The notes beneath the pieces were generated by a model. It was given only the letters and a program-made list of their open reading frames with translations. It searched no databases and was not told where the DNA came from. The translations under genes were made by a program, and so were the position numbers. From NCBI GenBank assembly GCA_017506865.1, contig JAFCMP010000528.1, positions 434,001-498,000 on the forward strand: DNA of 64,000 nucleotides, written 5' to 3'. Shown here one piece after another: positions 61,211-64,000 of the stretch (its first letter is position 1; each line of letters starts with the position of its first letter). The DNA comes from Tribonema minus (taxonomy: Eukaryota; Sar; Xanthophyceae; Tribonematales; Tribonemataceae).

Positions 61211-61270
61211 TCGCGCCCTGAGCGAGAATTAATAAAAAGTACTTTTTATTAATTCTCGCTCAGGGCGCGA
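61211..61270. repeat. Perfect 60-bp palindrome at LINE 3' end
   Basis: Positions 61211-61240 are the exact reverse complement of 61241-61270, with no spacer. Each arm is the 3'-terminal 30 bp of the LINE (GCGCCCTGAGCGAGAATTAA to AAAAAGT). The right arm continues into the full element (minus strand); the left arm stops after 30 bp. Confidence 0.97.
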
Positions 61271-64000
61271 AAAAGCCCAGATGATTGGCATCTAGCTGTA
61301 AGGAATCTACATGTCGTATGACAGTCTGAAAGTGTCGCAACGACAACCACTCAAACGCCGCCGCCGCCAAATGGCATCTCGGGGTCCTCCCCTACGTCCT
61401 CCTCCATGTGCCCCCCCCCCCTGGATTCTGCCATGTGTGTCATGACACGGCCAGAGTACGCCATGTGGAGCGCTGCCGACAGTGCCGAGCGTAAGCGCGC
61501 CAGGGCGATGCCCTTGAGAGCTTTAGGGCGCGCTCCTCCGGGCACTGACATCCTGCTGGCATACTCCGTCGCCACAGCCTCCAGCAGCTTCCGCCCCTGC
61601 TCCCCGATGCTGCCAAATGACCCTATTGCCAATGTGGCAAGTTTGTAGCAATTCTGATCATAATGACCAGAATAGTGGGTAGTCTTGGCGGCCTCTTGGT
61701 CGCGGCAGCATCGCTCGGGGTCTGCTGCAGTCTTCGCCGCCCGCGACGCCACCTGTGCCTCGAAGCAGGTAACGTCCACCATGAGCGGTAGGTGGCGTGT
61801 CGGGTCGTCGTAGCCGGTCACCGGGAAGGCGTCGGCAGGCAGCACGATGTCCATCCTGCGACTCCCCGGCGGCCCGGCGGACCCCAGAAACGGCGTGTAG
61901 TCCTCGTCCACCAGTCCCGTTTTGAGGTATTGCCGCAGGAGGCGCTGCGTGGCCCTCTTGACGCTATTGTGGACAATGGTGTCGTGCGCCTTGACGCGTG
62001 GCGCTTGACACAGCCGTGCATGCAGGGTGCCGCCCGGCGACTTCCCGCACAGCTTGCAGCCTGCCGTCTGCTCCTCTACTCCGATGGCGCGTTTGACGGC
62101 CAGCTGCCAGGATAGGCCATCGAACGAAGCCGTTGTGGAGTACATGGGCTCGTTGAGGAATGCCATGCCGATCGAGTGCATGTGGCGCTGCGACCGGAAT
62201 CGAGCAAGTGCTTGCGTGCGTTGCGTGCCCTGCGGCAGCTGTTGCAGGTCCGCCTCCACCTTATCTGCAAGCTCGGTAGCGACGGCATCTGCAAGCGCAC
62301 TCTGATTGGGGCGCTTCAGGCTACACTGCAACTGCAGAGCACTGGCGTCAAGTACGCAAGCAGCATCCGCACCAGTGCCACCACCTGCTGTCGGCCGCAG
62401 CGGCGGCTGCTGCGTAGGTGGTTGCTGCTGCAGTGGCGTTAGCGCTGGTGGCAGTATATGTTCCAGCTTGTCACCTGTTGCTGCACGTAGAGATGTGGCA
62501 GCTGTGGCGATCGTCCGCATGAGGGGCAGGCGCGCCACCTCTGCTGCTGCTGCGCCTTGTAGCATTGCTGGTGTGGAACGCGCAGCGCCTTCATTGACGG
62601 CTGCCGCTGCTGCGTGCGCTGGTGCTGCAGCTGTGCCGCCTGCCGTTGCTGCTGCTGCCAGTGGTGTTGCTGCTGCCGCAGGTGTTGGTGCAGCACCTGC
62701 CGCATTGGCCGCTGCCACCGCCATTGCCGCTGTCGCAGCCGGCACGGTTGCGGCGCCGCCTGCCGACGCTGCTCCTGTTGCAGGTGCTGCAGCAGCCCTT
62801 AGGCTAGTAGGGCCTGTAGCAGCTGTATTGCCTATGCCCGCAGCCGCTGCTGTTGATGCTGCAGTTAGTGATGCCGCCGAGGCCACTTGAGGTGCAACAT
62901 GTGCTGCCGCTGCTGCAGCAGCCTCTGATGCTGGAGCAGCTGCTGCTGCCGCCGCTGCTGCTGCCGCCGGAGTAGTTGCGCCGTGCGCCGCCGCTGCTGC
63001 TGCTGCCGCTGGTGCCGCCTGTGCTGCCGCCGCGGCCCCTGATCCAGCGGCAGCTGCGTCGTGTGTTGCCGGAATGGCTGCGCCATAAGCGCGGCCAGCC
63101 GCTGATGCAGTTGCCGCTGCCGGAGCGGTCGCGCCTCCACTGGCAACCGCCGCTGCCGCTGTAACAGTTGCCGCTGCTGATGCTGCTGGTGCTGGTGCTG
63201 CTGCCGCTGCTGCCGGTGTCGCTTGTGTTGCCGCATCCTCAGCAGCGTTGTCTGCAGCCGCTTGAGGAGCCGCCTGCTGCAGCACCCCCGCCCATCCAGA
63301 GAGTGCTGGTTGCAGCGCTTGCAACGTGCCCGCCACATACGCAGCATCAGCGATGTCGCAGGCGCTGGTAATGCCAAGGCCGCCATGCCGTGTTGGGAGT
63401 CGCGCTTGCTGTAAGGCTGGGCCGTGCGCTGCCAGATGGAAGTGGGCCCCACTTTGCTCAAACTGGCGCCAGGTCTGGCCTGGTGGCTGCAGGCCCATTG
63501 AGTGCTCAAGCACCCACTGCGTGACCCGATCCCACTCCTTGGCGGCTGGCGCTGTCTGCGTAGTGGGAATGGTGCGCAGGCAGTACGTCATGCGAGGCAC
63601 CACGCAGTAGCGCAGTAACCTGAACATAGCCCTCGGAGATGTCAGGCGCGCGCATCGCTCTGCAAATCGAGCCCCTGCCCCGCCTGCACCCGCTTCCCTG
63701 CGCAGCCATGCGTCCACAAAGCTGCTGTGGCCCACCGGCACCCCCAGCAACACAGCTTTACGGTTCTGATTTTCATCCGTATCCCCCACTAGCTGAACGC
63801 CCAGCTGCTGCAGCAGTTGCCGCTCGTGGTCTGTCACCACATGCCCCCTGCCAGGCAGCGCGCGTGACTTGGTGAGGTTTAGCTCCAGCCCCACCTCCGC
63901 AAAGTGTTGTTTGAGCTGCGCCACCGCCTGTATGTCATCCTGAGTCAGCGTGCAAGCGCCTGTTCGGACGTTGGCATCGTCCATGTAGGCGCCCATCCGC
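61241..64000 (-). mobile_element. RLE-type non-LTR retrotransposon, copy 2 (5' part off window)
   Basis: Same family as copy 1, in inverted orientation about 57 kb away. The 3' tail ends in AATTAATAAAAAGT at the palindrome centre. The portion in the window is very similar to copy 1 but without its frameshifts, so it is the younger or better preserved copy. Confidence 0.88.
61351..64000 (-). CDS. LINE ORF: reverse transcriptase C-terminal half and restriction-like endonuclease (partial)
   Basis: An open frame of at least 881 codons to the window edge, starting inside the RT domain: GAYMDDANV lies at the very edge, so the RT fingers and most of the palm are outside. Then come the thumb, an Ala-rich low-complexity linker of roughly 300 residues, and a C-terminal domain with CKLCG and HARLC (CxxC-H-C zinc motif, about 62000-62060), RRMDIVL (about 61845), VDVTCF (about 61770) and AKTTHYSGHY (about 61660). 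That is the order of the PD-(D/E)xK restriction-like endonuclease of R2/CRE/NeSL-type LINEs, which nicks target DNA to prime reverse transcription. The terminus is EDPEMPFGGGGV. The Ala linker is unusual for the class. Confidence 0.85.
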   Translation of the reverse strand, partial: RMGAYMDDANVRTGACTLTQDDIQAVAQLKQHFAEVGLELNLTKSRALPGRGHVVTDHERQLLQQLGVQLVGDTDENQNRKAVLLGVPVGHSSFVDAWLRREAGAGGAGARFAERCARLTSPRAMFRLLRYCVVPRMTYCLRTIPTTQTAPAAKEWDRVTQWVLEHSMGLQPPGQTWRQFEQSGAHFHLAAHGPALQQARLPTRHGGLGITSACDIADAAYVAGTLQALQPALSGWAGVLQQAAPQAAADNAAEDAATQATPAAAAAAPAPAASAAATVTAAAAVASGGATAPAAATASAAGRAYGAAIPATHDAAAAGSGAAAAAQAAPAAAAAAAAHGATTPAAAAAAAAAAAPASEAAAAAAAHVAPQVASAASLTAASTAAAAGIGNTAATGPTSLRAAAAPATGAASAGGAATVPAATAAMAVAAANAAGAAPTPAAAATPLAAAATAGGTAAAPAHAAAAAVNEGAARSTPAMLQGAAAAEVARLPLMRTIATAATSLRAATGDKLEHILPPALTPLQQQPPTQQPPLRPTAGGGTGADAACVLDASALQLQCSLKRPNQSALADAVATELADKVEADLQQLPQGTQRTQALARFRSQRHMHSIGMAFLNEPMYSTTASFDGLSWQLAVKRAIGVEEQTAGCKLCGKSPGGTLHARLCQAPRVKAHDTIVHNSVKRATQRLLRQYLKTGLVDEDYTPFLGSAGPPGSRRMDIVLPADAFPVTGYDDPTRHLPLMVDVTCFEAQVASRAAKTAADPERCCRDQEAAKTTHYSGHYDQNCYKLATLAIGSFGSIGEQGRKLLEAVATEYASRMSVPGGARPKALKGIALARLRSALSAALHMAYSGRVMTHMAESRGGGHMEEDVGEDPEMPFGGGGV

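Overview
This window is nuclear DNA from a GC-rich, intron-rich single-celled eukaryote. Evidence: genes split into many short exons with GT-AG borders, C-rich tracts before acceptors, scattered CCCTAA (TTAGGG-type) repeats, and non-LTR retrotransposons. The gene set (cGMP-dependent protein kinases, a Ric-8 chaperone for heterotrimeric G proteins, a BART-domain protein of the ciliary Arl type, Mediator subunit 8) fits a flagellated protist or alga. A haptophyte-like or other TTAGGG-telomere alga is my best guess, with low confidence; I see no rRNA, tRNA or plastid gene that would settle it.

Layout: 1-4353, a frameshifted RLE-type LINE (+). 4474-5949, a single-exon ankyrin-like gene (-). 6.3-8.3 kb, no gene seen. 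8404-21778, PKG-like kinase gene 1 (+, 13 exons, predicted 846 aa). 22.9-23.4 kb, unrecognised small exons (+). 25943-29415, MED8 (-). 30181-42162, PKG-like kinase gene 2 (+, 13 exons, predicted 872 aa), with a 5'-truncated LINE tail in its last intron. 44315-57268, Ric-8 (-, 14 exons, predicted 467 aa). 57665-59823 and beyond, BART-domain gene (+). 61241-64000, a second LINE copy with a long intact ORF (-), running off the window. MED8/PKG2 and Ric-8/BART are divergent pairs with 765 and 396 bp between start codons; PKG2 and Ric-8 converge.

The two kinase genes are tandem paralogs with matching exon phases and seven consecutive exons of identical length (E7-E13). Both begin with an MGSGxSAQ myristoylation-type N terminus, then a canonical cyclic-nucleotide domain A, a degenerate domain B, and an AGC kinase domain with a threonine gatekeeper and a DLG in place of DFG. 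With Ric-8 they suggest a locus rich in second-messenger and G-protein signalling, although co-location alone does not show a joint function.

The most unusual pattern is that introns of all five recognised spliced genes carry repeated, decayed copies of the neighbouring exon border (the last or first 15-70 nt of the exon plus the splice site). I call these exon-border echoes. In Ric-8 the process has produced five copies of a 30-nt micro-exon, each in frame and each keeping acceptor and donor. Other notable structures are a perfect 60-bp palindrome at the 3' end of one LINE, a recurrent GAAGTT/AACTTC word in introns, and poly-C in place of poly-U at 3' splice sites. All exon models were read by eye from splice signals, phase and family resemblance; no alignment was run.
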